Below, one piece after another: positions 15,384 to 22,983 of a stretch of DNA of 27,581 nucleotides. This DNA is from Methylobacterium sp. (GTDB lineage Bacteria > Pseudomonadota > Alphaproteobacteria > Rhizobiales > Beijerinckiaceae). The notes beneath the pieces were generated by a model that did no database searches, was not told the DNA's origin, and worked only from the letters and a program-made list of their open reading frames with translations. Location of the stretch: contig JADCCH010000125.1 in assembly GCA_020252865.1 (NCBI GenBank), positions 1-27,581 of the forward strand. Direction: 5' to 3'. Made by a program: the position numbers and the translations under genes. How positions within the stretch are numbered: the stretch's first letter is position 1; each line of letters opens with the position of its first letter.

Positions 15384-15409
15384 TTGCCGGCATCTGGGCC
15401 AAGACAAAG

Positions 15410-15442
15410 GAAGGCGGTGGGAAACCACCGCCTTCTTTTTTT
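15410..15442 (+). terminator. Intrinsic terminator after flagellin 2
   Basis: A perfect 11-bp stem GAAGGCGGTGG / CCACCGCCTTC with a GAAA tetraloop (15421-15424) is followed directly by T7 (15436-15442). Confidence 0.95.
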
Positions 15443-15480
15443 CTCGTGACAGGCGTCAGCCGGCACGGGATCGCGCATGA

Positions 15481-15590
15481 GAGCGAAATTCGATCTGAAT
15501 GAAGCAGATCGACCGCTCTACGTTTTTGTTATTGATCGCATTTTCTTCAATCAACGGGTATCCACTGGATCGGAAAATGCTCTAGATTTT
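15481..15590. repeat. Palindromic intergenic element, copy 1
   Basis: The element contains two palindromes in tandem. The first has TCGATCTG-aatgaag-CAGATCGA (15490-15512), bracketed by GAGCG and CGCTC (15481-15518). The second starts GCATTTTC and ends GAAAATGC (15538-15580). A diverged copy lies at 16888-16995. The second palindrome resembles a short repeat I recall from Rhizobiales genomes (GCGTTTTCTTC..GAAAACGC type). Together with the terminator it fills most of the 305 bases between flagellin 2 and the next gene. Confidence 0.75.
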
Positions 15591-15688
15591 CGTCAAAGTT
15601 AACGAAAAATTGAAGCGTAGGGATACAGGATCGTTCGCCGTGAGATGCCTCTCGCCCCCTCTCGGCGCGAGGGAAAAGGAACCTGCCC

Positions 15689-16753
15689 ATGAGCCAAGAA
15701 AAGCTTATCAAGGCGATTGATACGCTGAAGAACAACTCGACGTGGCGCGATGCCTTCATCCAGAAGATGATTGAGCTCGAGAAACAGATCGCTGCCCCCA
15801 ATTTCGATCCGCGCGACGGCATTACCGGCCCCATTGTGGATGCGCTCTTCTCCGAAGATGCGGTCATCCGAAAGGGCATCGCCAGCGGTCTGCAGTTCGA
15901 ATTCCTCTATCGTTCGAAGATCACTCGCGACTTCATGATGTCGGAGCCGGCCATTCCGGACCATGTCTGGGAACCGCAGACCTCGCGCTTGCTGGTGAAG
16001 CTCGCGAAGGGCGCGAAGGTGGTTGTCATCGGCGGCGCCTATTTCGGTGACCATGCCATGCTGGTCGCACGAGAAGCAGCCAAGTCCGGCGGCGTGGTTC
16101 ATGCCTTTGAGCCCGATCATGGCCAGCGCGAGATGCTCGCGCGAAACATGAAGCTCAACAACATCACGAACATCGTGCCGCGCTCCGAAGGCTTGTGGGA
16201 CAACAACTCCGATCACATCGTTCTGGTGGGGCATGATTCGGTCGCGCATCCGCAAGCGACGGATGCGCCGGATGAGAACACCTTCAAGACCGTCACGATC
16301 GATTCCTACCTGCAATCGGCCGGCGCTTCACAGCTCAACCTCATCATGGTGGATATCGAGGGCGCGGAAGAACGGGCCCTGATGGGCGCGAAAGGCTATC
16401 TTGCGAAGCCTGCGGGCGAATCCCCGCACATCGTTTTCGAGGTGCATCGGCATTATGTGAACTGGGATGACGGCCTTGAGAACACCGATGTCATCAGGTT
16501 CCTGAAGAGCTTCGGATATCACGCCTATGCCGTGCGGGATTTCAACTCGAACTTCGACCTTGCCAGGAAGCCGATCGAACTCATCCCTGCGAAGGATGCC
16601 TATGTCGAAGGCCCGCCGCACGGATTCAACATGGTCGCGGTGAAAGATCCGGCGATTTTTGCACAGGCCGATTTCAAGATCTGCTCGGGGGTGAGCCCGA
16701 AACTGCTGCGTCACAAGGATCCGAAACTGCATCATCCCACCGACGGGCTCTGA
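15689..16753 (+). CDS. FkbM-family SAM-dependent methyltransferase
   Basis: The protein is 354 aa with AAAAGGA upstream of the ATG. The N-terminal ~100 residues are helical and not recognised. The Rossmann core follows: V-V-V-I-G-G-A-Y-F-G-D-H (SAM glycine loop, about 110-121), H-A-F-E-P-D-H (acidic residue for ribose), then L-I-M-V-D-I-E-G-A-E-E-R-A-L (about 212-225), a hallmark of the FkbM family. These enzymes usually O-methylate sugars. Location among flagellin genes and next to the glycosylation operon suggests it methylates a flagellin glycan. It is a single-gene unit between two copies of the palindromic element, so it may have arrived or been rearranged on its own. Confidence 0.82.
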   Translation: MSQEKLIKAIDTLKNNSTWRDAFIQKMIELEKQIAAPNFDPRDGITGPIVDALFSEDAVIRKGIASGLQFEFLYRSKITRDFMMSEPAIPDHVWEPQTSRLLVKLAKGAKVVVIGGAYFGDHAMLVAREAAKSGGVVHAFEPDHGQREMLARNMKLNNITNIVPRSEGLWDNNSDHIVLVGHDSVAHPQATDAPDENTFKTVTIDSYLQSAGASQLNLIMVDIEGAEERALMGAKGYLAKPAGESPHIVFEVHRHYVNWDDGLENTDVIRFLKSFGYHAYAVRDFNSNFDLARKPIELIPAKDAYVEGPPHGFNMVAVKDPAIFAQADFKICSGVSPKLLRHKDPKLHHPTDGL

Positions 16754-16790
16754 GAGAGGCGCCTGGAAGCCGCTTCCCCGCCGCCATTCC

Positions 16791-16887
16791 ACGCGGCATC
16801 CGGTTCGCCGATCATGCAGGGCAATCCAATTCCCGGCTCGACGAATAACGGGCGTCGCCTCGAATCCGGCCAGCAAGTCGAGGCCCA
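16791..16887 (+). pseudogene. Decayed flagellin fragment A
   Basis: In frame +2 of the window the bases translate as A-S-G-S-P-I-M-Q-G-N-P-I, then S-T-N-N-G-R-R-L-E-S-G-Q-Q. Flagellin 2 at 14820-14908 reads A-S-G-S-P-I-V-Q-G-N-P-I, then S-T-N-N-A-R-R-L-D-L-G-Q-Q. The match is collinear but has neither start nor upstream coding sequence and runs straight into the palindromic element. Confidence 0.85.
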
Positions 16888-16995
16888 GAGCGTCATTCGA
16901 TCTGAATTAAAGAAATCGACCGCTCTATGTTTTGGTTGTTTATCGCATTTTCTTCGATCAACCGGTATCCACCGGATCGAAATAATGCTCATTTA
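16888..16995. repeat. Palindromic intergenic element, copy 2
   Basis: It aligns with copy 1 along its length: GAGCG..ATTCGATCTGAA, then ATCGACCGCTCTA, then ATCGCATTTTCTTC, then GGTATCCACYGGATCG and AATGCTC. The palindrome arms are more degenerate than in copy 1. It separates the two flagellin fragments. Confidence 0.75.
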
Positions 16996-16998
16996 GAT

Positions 16999-17099
16999 CG
17001 AAATCACGAACATCATCAACAACAACGCAGCAATTCGTGGTTCAGGCCTTCTCGGCCGGCTCGGCGAATGGGCAGTCGCTGCTCCGCCTGCTCGGCTGA
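16999..17099 (+). pseudogene. Decayed flagellin fragment B (C-terminal end)
   Basis: The first ~25 bases match flagellin 2 around 14930 (E-I-T-N-I-I). Then, after a jump and a frame change, 17028-17099 reads Q-Q-F-V-V-Q-A-F-S-A-G-S-A-N-G-Q-S-L-L-R-L-L-G-stop, nearly identical to the flagellin 2 C-terminus. An internal deletion of about 350 bp relative to flagellin 2 is implied. The original stop and a strong terminator survive. Confidence 0.87.
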
Positions 17100-17132
17100 T
17101 CCCGCCCTTCTTTCTGCAATCGAACCAGGAGA

Positions 17133-17165
17133 GGCCCGCTTCGACAATGAAGCGGGCCTTTTTTT
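17133..17165 (+). terminator. Intrinsic terminator of the lost flagellin gene
   Basis: GGCCCGCTTC (17133-17142) pairs with GAAGCGGGCC (17149-17158) over a 6-base loop and is followed by T7 (17159-17165). It sits 33 bases after the pseudogene stop. Confidence 0.93.
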
Positions 17166-17170
17166 GATGG

Positions 17171-17247
17171 GCGCGGGCAAGATTGCATGGGCCGGGGCAA
17201 GATTGCATGGACCGGCGAAAAATTTCACGGGCGCGGGCAACAGGCTG
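17171..17247. repeat. 20-bp tandem repeat, about 3.8 units
   Basis: Units start at 17171, 17191, 17211 and 17231. The first two differ at three positions (GCGCGGGCAAGATTGCATGG and GCCGGGGCAAGATTGCATGG), the third is degenerate, and the fourth repeats only the first ten bases plus CA. The array starts five bases after the terminator's T run. Confidence 0.8.
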
Positions 17248-17258
17248 TTTCAGGATCG

Positions 17259-17287
17259 TTAACCATCTTCCCTTAGGAATTGATAAT
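17259..17287 (+). promoter_or_regulatory. Probable promoter of the glycosylation operon, with CtrA half-site
   Basis: The -35-like TTAACC (17259-17264) and -10-like GATAAT (17282-17287) are 17 bases apart. The -35 is part of TTAACCAT, the CtrA half-site consensus, an arrangement typical of CtrA-activated promoters. It is the only good promoter candidate between the terminator and the start codon at 17414. It is a pattern match only. Confidence 0.45.
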
Positions 17288-17413
17288 GCCCGTCCGATTG
17301 CCCACCGGCGCGACGTGAGCGGCCAGAAGGCTGTTGACCCGCCCGGATCGTCGATCGGCACCCTCCGTTCCAGCAGGCGGAGGCCGCACCAGTTCAGGTT
17401 CCGGAGCTCCAGA

Positions 17414-19378
17414 ATGAAGTCGGCTGTGATGTTCGCCAAGGCCGTGGATTGCCAGCTCAATGGCAAGCCCGAAGAAGCCAAAGTGCTCTACAAGAAGCTG
17501 CTGCGATACTACCCGGATTCGTCCGAAGTTCTGGGCAACCTCGCGGTGCTCGTGAAGAAGGACGGCCATGTTCAACTCGCCGAGCAGATGCTGCGCCGGG
17601 CGGTCAACGCCAATCCAAAGAACTTTTCGGCGCTGACAACGCTCGCGAATATCAAGATCGCGGAGCGGAAGTTCGCCGAAGCCAAGAAATTCAATGACAT
17701 GGCGCTTGCAATCGCGCCCGATGATCAGGATGCCGTCGTCAATGAGGGCGTGCTCTTCATCCATGACAACAAGCTCGACGAGGCTGAATTCAACTTCTGG
17801 CAGGTGATGCAGCGCGACCCGAAGCACATCACCGCGCGCATGAATTTCGCCAATGTCCGGCGCCTGAAGAAGGACAACATCGACAACTCGATCGCGATGC
17901 TGAAGCAGGTTGCGGAACAAGATCCCGATAACATCATCGTCAATCTGATGATCTGCGCCGCCAACCAGGATGCGCAACGCTATGTCGAGGCGCTGCACTA
18001 TGCCGAGAAGGCGCTGGCAGCGAGCAACGGCAAGTCGGTCGATGCGCTGAACGCGCTCGCGACCTGCCATATCGTGCTTGGCGAACTCGAAGAGGCGGTC
18101 GAGATCTTCCAGCGCTCGCAGGCCATCAGCCCCGACAACGTGTTGACCGGGACGGCCTATCTCTTCGCGCTGAACTACGATGACCGCCGCACCCCGAAGG
18201 AGGTCTTCCACGAATATCAGCGCCTGGCGCACCTGCTCGGCAAGGACAAGGTTCAGTACAACCATTCCAAGCGCGGGAAGATCGAAGGCCGGCGCATCCG
18301 CATCGGCTATGTCTCGCCGGACTTCTATACCCACGTCGTGTCATTCTTCATCGAGCCGATCCTGCGAAACCATGATCGCACCCGTTTCGAGGTCATCGCC
18401 TATGCGAACGTGATGAAGCCGGACGAGCACACGGTCTATCTCAAGCGCTATTTCGACAAGTGGGTCGATGTTGTGCGCATGAACGACGAGGAAATGGCCG
18501 CCCAGATCCGCGCCGATGATGTCGATATCCTGATCGACCTCGCGGGCCACACCCATGGCAACCGGCTGCCCGTGCTGGCGATGAAGCCCGCGCCCATCCA
18601 GGTGACCTATCTCGGCTTCGGCTACACCACCGGCTTCGATCAGGTGGATTACTTCATCGGCGACCAAAATTTCACTCCACCGGATGCGGAGGCCTATTTC
18701 AGCGAGAAGGTGCTGAACATCGAGGCGCCGCTCTTTGCCTATAATCCGCCCTGGCATCGCGCGCCTGAAATCGCTCCGCCGCCGGCACTGACGAAGGGCT
18801 ACGTGACCTTCGGCACCATGACCCGCATGGTGCGCCTCAACACGCGCCTTCTGCGGGCCTGGAAGCAGATTCTCGATCGCGTCCCCGGCAGCAAGCTGCG
18901 CTTCGACCAGAAGACCATGGACGATCCGGAAACCGTGGAGCGCTTCTACCGCCGCCTCGAAGGGCTGGGCTTCGAGCGCGCCCGCGTGGATCTCGTGAGC
19001 ACGCCGGAGCATTGGAACGGCTATCTCGAATTCGACATCGCGCTCGATTGCTGGCCGCATAATGGCGGCACGACGACCTTCGAGGCTCTGTTCTCGGGCG
19101 TGCCGGTGGTCGGGAAGCGAGATCGCGTCTCGGTCGGCCGTTTTGCCGACATGGTGCTGAAACCACTCGGCATGGAAGAGTGGATCGCCGACACGCCGGA
19201 AGAGTTCGTGGAACTCGCGGTGAAGCTCGCAAGCGATCTGCCGCGCCTCGCGGATATCCGCGCCAATCTGCGCAAGCGAATGACGGAGAGCGCTTTCTTC
19301 GATTTCAAGGCGCGCACGCGCGGGCTCGAGGCCGGTTATTACGAGATGGTGCGCCGCTACAACGAGGAACGGGCATGA
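17414..19378 (+). CDS. TPR plus GT41 (OGT/SPINDLY-like) glycosyltransferase, FlmG-like
   Basis: The protein is 654 aa from the ATG at 17414 (GGAG nine bases upstream); the frame is open to 17183 but that part crosses the tandem repeat. The N-terminal ~290 residues are tetratricopeptide repeats (for example L-G-N-L-A-V-L..L-A-E-Q-M-L-R-R-A and A-L-N-A-L-A-T-C..A-V-E-I-F-Q-R-S). The C-terminal GT41 domain (about 293-645) has R-I-R-I-G-Y-V-S-P-D-F with His307 downstream, L-I-D-L-A-G-H-T-H-G-N-R-L (about 370-382), Q-V-T-Y-L-G-F, V-T-F-G-T-M-T-R and W-P-H-N-G-G-T-T-T-F-E-A-L (about 546-558). Caulobacter FlmG has the same order and O-glycosylates flagellins through TPR recognition. Here the neighbours make a CDP-hexose, so donor use probably differs. 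It is the first gene of the coupled operon; ATGA overlap with the next gene. Confidence 0.87.
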   Translation: MKSAVMFAKAVDCQLNGKPEEAKVLYKKLLRYYPDSSEVLGNLAVLVKKDGHVQLAEQMLRRAVNANPKNFSALTTLANIKIAERKFAEAKKFNDMALAIAPDDQDAVVNEGVLFIHDNKLDEAEFNFWQVMQRDPKHITARMNFANVRRLKKDNIDNSIAMLKQVAEQDPDNIIVNLMICAANQDAQRYVEALHYAEKALAASNGKSVDALNALATCHIVLGELEEAVEIFQRSQAISPDNVLTGTAYLFALNYDDRRTPKEVFHEYQRLAHLLGKDKVQYNHSKRGKIEGRRIRIGYVSPDFYTHVVSFFIEPILRNHDRTRFEVIAYANVMKPDEHTVYLKRYFDKWVDVVRMNDEEMAAQIRADDVDILIDLAGHTHGNRLPVLAMKPAPIQVTYLGFGYTTGFDQVDYFIGDQNFTPPDAEAYFSEKVLNIEAPLFAYNPPWHRAPEIAPPPALTKGYVTFGTMTRMVRLNTRLLRAWKQILDRVPGSKLRFDQKTMDDPETVERFYRRLEGLGFERARVDLVSTPEHWNGYLEFDIALDCWPHNGGTTTFEALFSGVPVVGKRDRVSVGRFADMVLKPLGMEEWIADTPEEFVELAVKLASDLPRLADIRANLRKRMTESAFFDFKARTRGLEAGYYEMVRRYNEERA

Positions 19379-20145
19379 AAGCGGTCATCCTCGCGGGCGG
19401 CCTTGGCACCCGCATTTCCGAGGAAACGCATCTGCGGCCCAAGCCGATGATCGAGATCGGCGGCAAGCCGATCCTCTGGCACATCATGAAGATGTATTCA
19501 GCCCATGGCGTCAATGAATTCGTGATCTGCTGCGGCTACAAGGGCTATATCATCAAGGAATATTTCCAGAACTACTTCCTGCACATGTCGGACGTAACCT
19601 TCGACATGCGCAAGAACCGCATGGACGTGCATCGCGAGCAGGCGGAACCCTGGCGCGTCACGCTCGTCGATACCGGCGAAGACACCATGACCGGCGGCCG
19701 CCTGAAGCGCGTGGCACGCTATCTGCGCGATGAGGAAGCCTTCTGCTTCACCTATGGCGACGGTGTGGCAAGCCTCGATATCGGGGCCACGCTCGCGTTC
19801 CACAAGGCGCATGGCAGAATGGCGACCGTCACCGCCGTACTGCCTCCCGGACGCTTCGGCTCGCTGGGCCTTGATGGCGATCGTGTCACCGGCTTCATCG
19901 AGAAGCCGCGCGGTGAGGCCGGCTGGATCAATGGCGGATTCTTCGTGCTCTCGCCGAAGGTGATCGACTATGTCGAAGCCGATTCCATGAGCTGGGAGCT
20001 GGAGCCCATGCGCGCGCTCGCCGCCGAGGATCAGCTCCGCGCCTTCCAGCATGACGGCTTCTGGCAACCGATGGATACCCTGCGCGAAAAGAACCTGCTC
20101 GAGGAGCTCTGGGCCTCCGGCAAGGCCCCGTGGAAGACATGGTAG
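19375..20145 (+). CDS. rfbF: Glucose-1-phosphate cytidylyltransferase
   Basis: The protein is 256 aa. The N-terminal nucleotide-binding signature L-A-G-G-L-G-T-R-I-S-E-E-T with R-P-K-P-M-I-E-I-G-G-K-P-I-L-W-H identifies the RfbF branch, as do C-C-G-Y-K-G-Y-I-I-K-E-Y-F, T-G-G-R-L-K-R and F-T-Y-G-D-G-V. The reaction is CTP + alpha-D-glucose-1-phosphate to CDP-glucose + PPi in the cytoplasm, the entry step to CDP-6-deoxy and 3,6-dideoxy sugars. It starts in an ATGA overlap with the glycosyltransferase gene and overlaps the dehydratase gene, so the transferase and its donor pathway are translated together. Confidence 0.95.
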   Translation: MKAVILAGGLGTRISEETHLRPKPMIEIGGKPILWHIMKMYSAHGVNEFVICCGYKGYIIKEYFQNYFLHMSDVTFDMRKNRMDVHREQAEPWRVTLVDTGEDTMTGGRLKRVARYLRDEEAFCFTYGDGVASLDIGATLAFHKAHGRMATVTAVLPPGRFGSLGLDGDRVTGFIEKPRGEAGWINGGFFVLSPKVIDYVEADSMSWELEPMRALAAEDQLRAFQHDGFWQPMDTLREKNLLEELWASGKAPWKTW

Positions 20146-21203
20146 CGACCGCCTCGCCAGAATTCTGGCGCGGCAAGCGCGTTCTTCTCACCGGCCATAC
20201 CGGCTTCAAGGGCGGGTGGACGGCGCTTTGGCTCGCCCGCATGGGTGCCCATGTCGCGGGCATCGCATTGCCCCCCAACACCCTTCCGAGTCTCTTCGAG
20301 AAACTCGGTCTTGCCAGCCTCATCGAGAGCCATCTCTGTGATATTCGCGACCGCGAGGCCCTCGCCCGGCTGGTGCGCGCAACAAAGCCCGAGATCGTGA
20401 TCCATATGGCCGCGCAGCCGCTGGTGCGCGCGAGCTATCGCGAGCCGGTCGAGACCTTCGCCACGAACATCATGGGCACGGCGCATCTGCTGGATGCCCT
20501 GCGCGGCATGGCGGAGCCGCGCGCGGTTGTGATGGTCACCACCGACAAGGTTTATCACAATCTCGAACGGCCCTACCCCTATCGCGAGGATGACGCACTC
20601 GGCGGTTACGACCCCTACAGCGCGAGCAAGGGCGCGAGCGAAATCGTGATTGCAAGCTACCGCGACTCGTTTCTGCGCGCCGAAGGCAAGGCCATCGCCT
20701 CGGCGCGCGCGGGCAACGTCATCGGCGGCGGCGACTGGTCCGGGGATCGCCTGATTCCCGATGCGGTGCGTGCCTGGCTTTCCGGAAAGCCGCTGGAGAT
20801 TCGCCGTCCGCAGGCCATCCGCCCCTGGCAGCATGTGCTGGAGCCGGTCAACGCGTATCTCGTTCTGGCCGAACGGCTCTGGGCCGATGCCAGCCTCGCC
20901 GGCGCCTACAATATCGGCCCGCACACGCATGAATCCGCGACAGTGCGCGCGGTGATCGAACGCGCGCGCGCCGGTTTCCCCAAGGCCGAGGTGATCTACG
21001 GAGACGGCACCGCAGGCCCGCACGAAGCCGGCTGGCTCGCGCTCGAAACCGCCCTGGCCCGCACGAAGCTGGATATTCTTCCCCGCTGGGGCATCGCCGA
21101 AAGCGTGGCCCGCACCATGGAATGGTACAAGGCGGAAGCCGAAGGGCAATCCGCCCTTGCCCTCTGCGATGCCGATCTTGCGGCCTTTACGGAGGCGGCA
21201 TGA
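20139..21203 (+). CDS. rfbG: CDP-glucose 4,6-dehydratase
   Basis: The protein is 354 aa from the ATG at 20139; a GTG at 20130 is the alternative. An extended SDR: NAD-binding G-H-T-G-F-K-G-G-W near the N-terminus, V-I-H-M-A-A-Q-P-L-V-R-A-S-Y, the T-T-D-K-V-Y active-site strand (Thr, Asp, Lys), and the catalytic Y-S-A-S-K. The F-K-G-G-W and T-D-K-V-Y segments are diagnostic of CDP-glucose rather than dTDP-glucose dehydratases. It converts CDP-D-glucose to CDP-4-keto-6-deoxy-D-glucose, the branch point for all later genes here. It overlaps rfbF by 7 bp and the epimerase gene by 4 bp. Confidence 0.95.
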   Translation: MVATASPEFWRGKRVLLTGHTGFKGGWTALWLARMGAHVAGIALPPNTLPSLFEKLGLASLIESHLCDIRDREALARLVRATKPEIVIHMAAQPLVRASYREPVETFATNIMGTAHLLDALRGMAEPRAVVMVTTDKVYHNLERPYPYREDDALGGYDPYSASKGASEIVIASYRDSFLRAEGKAIASARAGNVIGGGDWSGDRLIPDAVRAWLSGKPLEIRRPQAIRPWQHVLEPVNAYLVLAERLWADASLAGAYNIGPHTHESATVRAVIERARAGFPKAEVIYGDGTAGPHEAGWLALETALARTKLDILPRWGIAESVARTMEWYKAEAEGQSALALCDADLAAFTEAA

Positions 21204-21760
21204 GCGTACTGTCCGTCTCGGCCCTGCCGCTCGACGGCCTGATGCGTGTGGAGCGCAAGCGGCTCGGGGATGCGCGCGGTTTCCTCGCGCGTCTCTATTG
21301 TGCCGAAACGCTTCGCGCGGCGGGCTGGATGAAGCCGGTCGCGGCGATCAACCACACCTATTCGGCGCTGAAGGGCACGCTGCGCGGCATGCATTTCCAG
21401 CACGCGCCCCATGCCGAGATGAAGCTCGTCACCTGCATCCGCGGGGAAATACGCGATGTCGCGCTCGATCTGCGCGCGGGCTCGCAAAGCTTCAGGAGCT
21501 GGCACGCCGAAACGCTCTCTGCCGAGAATGGCCGGGCCATGCTCATTCCCGAGGGTTTCGCGCATGGATTCCAGGCCCTGACCGATGATGTCGAGATTCT
21601 CTACTGCCACTCCGCCGCCCATGCGCCGGCGGCCGAGGGAGCGGTGAATGCGTTCGATCCTGCTTTCGGGATCACCTGGCCCCTGCCCGTCTCGGCGATT
21701 TCCGAGCGGGACAAGCGCCATCCGATGACCGAACCCAGTTTCAAGGGGATTATCCTGTGA
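21200..21760 (+). CDS. RmlC-like 4-keto-6-deoxysugar epimerase (cupin)
   Basis: The protein is 186 aa with a GGAGG ribosome site. It has the RmlC fold signatures D-A-R-G-F-L-A-R-L-Y, N-H-T-Y-S-A-L-K-G-T-L-R-G-M-H-F-Q, G-E-I-R-D-V-A-L-D-L-R and I-P-E-G-F-A-H-G-F-Q. The catalytic triad of Salmonella RmlC appears kept: His in L-R-G-M-H (His63), Tyr in I-L-Y-C (Tyr133) and Asp in S-E-R-D (Asp170). The N-Y-Y pair after Tyr133 is replaced by A-A-H. In a CDP pathway it should act on CDP-4-keto-6-deoxyglucose. Whether it epimerises C3, C5 or both, or only provides the C3 isomer used by the next enzyme, cannot be told. GTGA overlap with the methyltransferase gene. Confidence 0.85.
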   Translation: MSVLSVSALPLDGLMRVERKRLGDARGFLARLYCAETLRAAGWMKPVAAINHTYSALKGTLRGMHFQHAPHAEMKLVTCIRGEIRDVALDLRAGSQSFRSWHAETLSAENGRAMLIPEGFAHGFQALTDDVEILYCHSAAHAPAAEGAVNAFDPAFGITWPLPVSAISERDKRHPMTEPSFKGIIL

Positions 21761-22983
21761 AATGCCGGCATTGCGGCACGCCGCTTCGTCATACCTTTCT
21801 GGATCTCGGCGCTTCTCCGCCCTCCAACGCCTATCTCTCGGCGGCGCAATTGCAGGCACCGGAGACGTGGTTTCCGCTGCGCGTGATGGTGTGCGAGGCC
21901 TGCTGGCTGGTTCAGACCGAGGATTATGCGGGCCGGGAGGCCCTTTTCACCGAGCAATATGCCTATTTCAGTTCCACCTCGACGAGCTGGCTGAAGCATT
22001 CGCAAGGCTATGTCACGGCGATGCAGAGCCGCTTCGGCCTTGGCCCGCAAAGCCATGTCGTGGAGATCGCCGCGAATGACGGCTACCTGCTGCAATATGT
22101 GAAGGCGGCGGGCATTCCCTGCACGGGCATCGAGCCGACGCGCAGCACGGCGCAGGCCGCGCGCGCCAGGGGCATCGAGATCATCGAGGAATTCTTCGGT
22201 ATCGCTCTTGGCGAGAACCTCGCGCGCGAAGGCAAGGCCGCGGACCTGACGGCCGCGAACAACGTGCTCGCGCATGTGCCGGATATCAACGATTTCGTCG
22301 GCGGCTTCTCGAAGCTGCTGAAACCGCAGGGCGTTTCAACCTTCGAATTCCCCCATCTTCTCAACATGGTGGCACTGAACCAGTTCGATACCGCCTATCA
22401 CGAGCATTATTCCTATCTCTCGCTGACGGCGGTGCATCGCATCTTCGCGGCAAACGGGCTCGGCGTGTTCGATGTCGAGGAAATCCCGACGCATGGCGGC
22501 AGCCTGCGCGTCTTCGCCCAGCGCCGCGATACGGGCAAGCACGCGCTCACCCCCGCCGTCGGCGCGATGCTCGCGCGGGAGGAGGCGGCGGGCATGAAGC
22601 GGCTTGAATATTACTCGCCCTTCCAGAAGCAGGCCGAGCGCGTGAAGGACGACATTGTCGCTTTCCTGATCGAGGCGAAGAGGAAGGGCCTGCGTGTCGG
22701 TGCCTATGGCGCGGCGGCAAAGGGCAACACGCTGATGAATTTCGCCGGCATCCGGCCGGATCTCGTGCCTTACGTGGTCGATCGCGCGGCGGCGAAGCAG
22801 GGGCGCTTCATGCCCGGCAGCCGCATCCCCATCGTGGAAGAGGCGCATCTGTGGGCCGACAAGCCGGATCTTGTGCTGATCCTGCCCTGGAACATCCGTG
22901 CGGAAGTGATGGAGCAGCTTGCAGGCATTCGCGCCTGGGGCGGAAAATTCGTCGTCGCGGTGCCAAAGCTGGAGGTGACATGA
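21757..22983 (+). CDS. NDP-hexose C-methyltransferase, TylC3/TcaB9-like
   Basis: The protein is 408 aa from a GTG in a GTGA overlap. There are three parts. An N-terminal zinc site uses Cys3, Cys6, Cys46 and Cys49. A SAM Rossmann core has V-V-E-I-A-A-N-D-G-Y-L-L-Q (about 97-109), G-I-E-P-T and A-A-N-N-V-L-A-H-V-P-D. A C-terminal domain carries G-A-Y-G-A-A-A-K-G-N-T-L. The Y-H-E-H-Y motif (214-218) matches the catalytic Tyr/Glu/His region of TcaB9. Family members (TylC3, EryBIII, TcaB9) methylate carbon 3 of 4-keto sugar nucleotides; NovU acts at C5. The predicted product is a CDP-C-methyl-4-keto-6-deoxyhexose. Confidence 0.88.
   Translation: MKCRHCGTPLRHTFLDLGASPPSNAYLSAAQLQAPETWFPLRVMVCEACWLVQTEDYAGREALFTEQYAYFSSTSTSWLKHSQGYVTAMQSRFGLGPQSHVVEIAANDGYLLQYVKAAGIPCTGIEPTRSTAQAARARGIEIIEEFFGIALGENLAREGKAADLTAANNVLAHVPDINDFVGGFSKLLKPQGVSTFEFPHLLNMVALNQFDTAYHEHYSYLSLTAVHRIFAANGLGVFDVEEIPTHGGSLRVFAQRRDTGKHALTPAVGAMLAREEAAGMKRLEYYSPFQKQAERVKDDIVAFLIEAKRKGLRVGAYGAAAKGNTLMNFAGIRPDLVPYVVDRAAAKQGRFMPGSRIPIVEEAHLWADKPDLVLILPWNIRAEVMEQLAGIRAWGGKFVVAVPKLEVT

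Larger units (their letters stand above)
16754..17413. other. Gene-poor scar between the FkbM gene and the glycosyltransferase
   Basis: These 660 bases hold no intact gene. They contain flagellin fragment A (16791-16887), palindromic element copy 2 (16888-16995), flagellin fragment B (16999-17099), a terminator (17133-17165), a 20-bp tandem repeat (17171-17247) and a likely promoter (17259-17287). A 60-codon open frame at 16814-16996 merely runs from fragment A into the repeat and is not called. Confidence 0.7.

Noticed and set aside
16814..16996. 60-codon open frame in the scar region
   Set aside because: It is flagellin fragment A read through into the palindromic element; the ATG is an internal flagellin codon.
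17183..17413. 77-codon N-terminal extension of the glycosyltransferase
   Set aside because: It would translate the tandem repeat and the predicted promoter, has no ribosome site, and the ATG at 17414 leads directly into the TPR domain.
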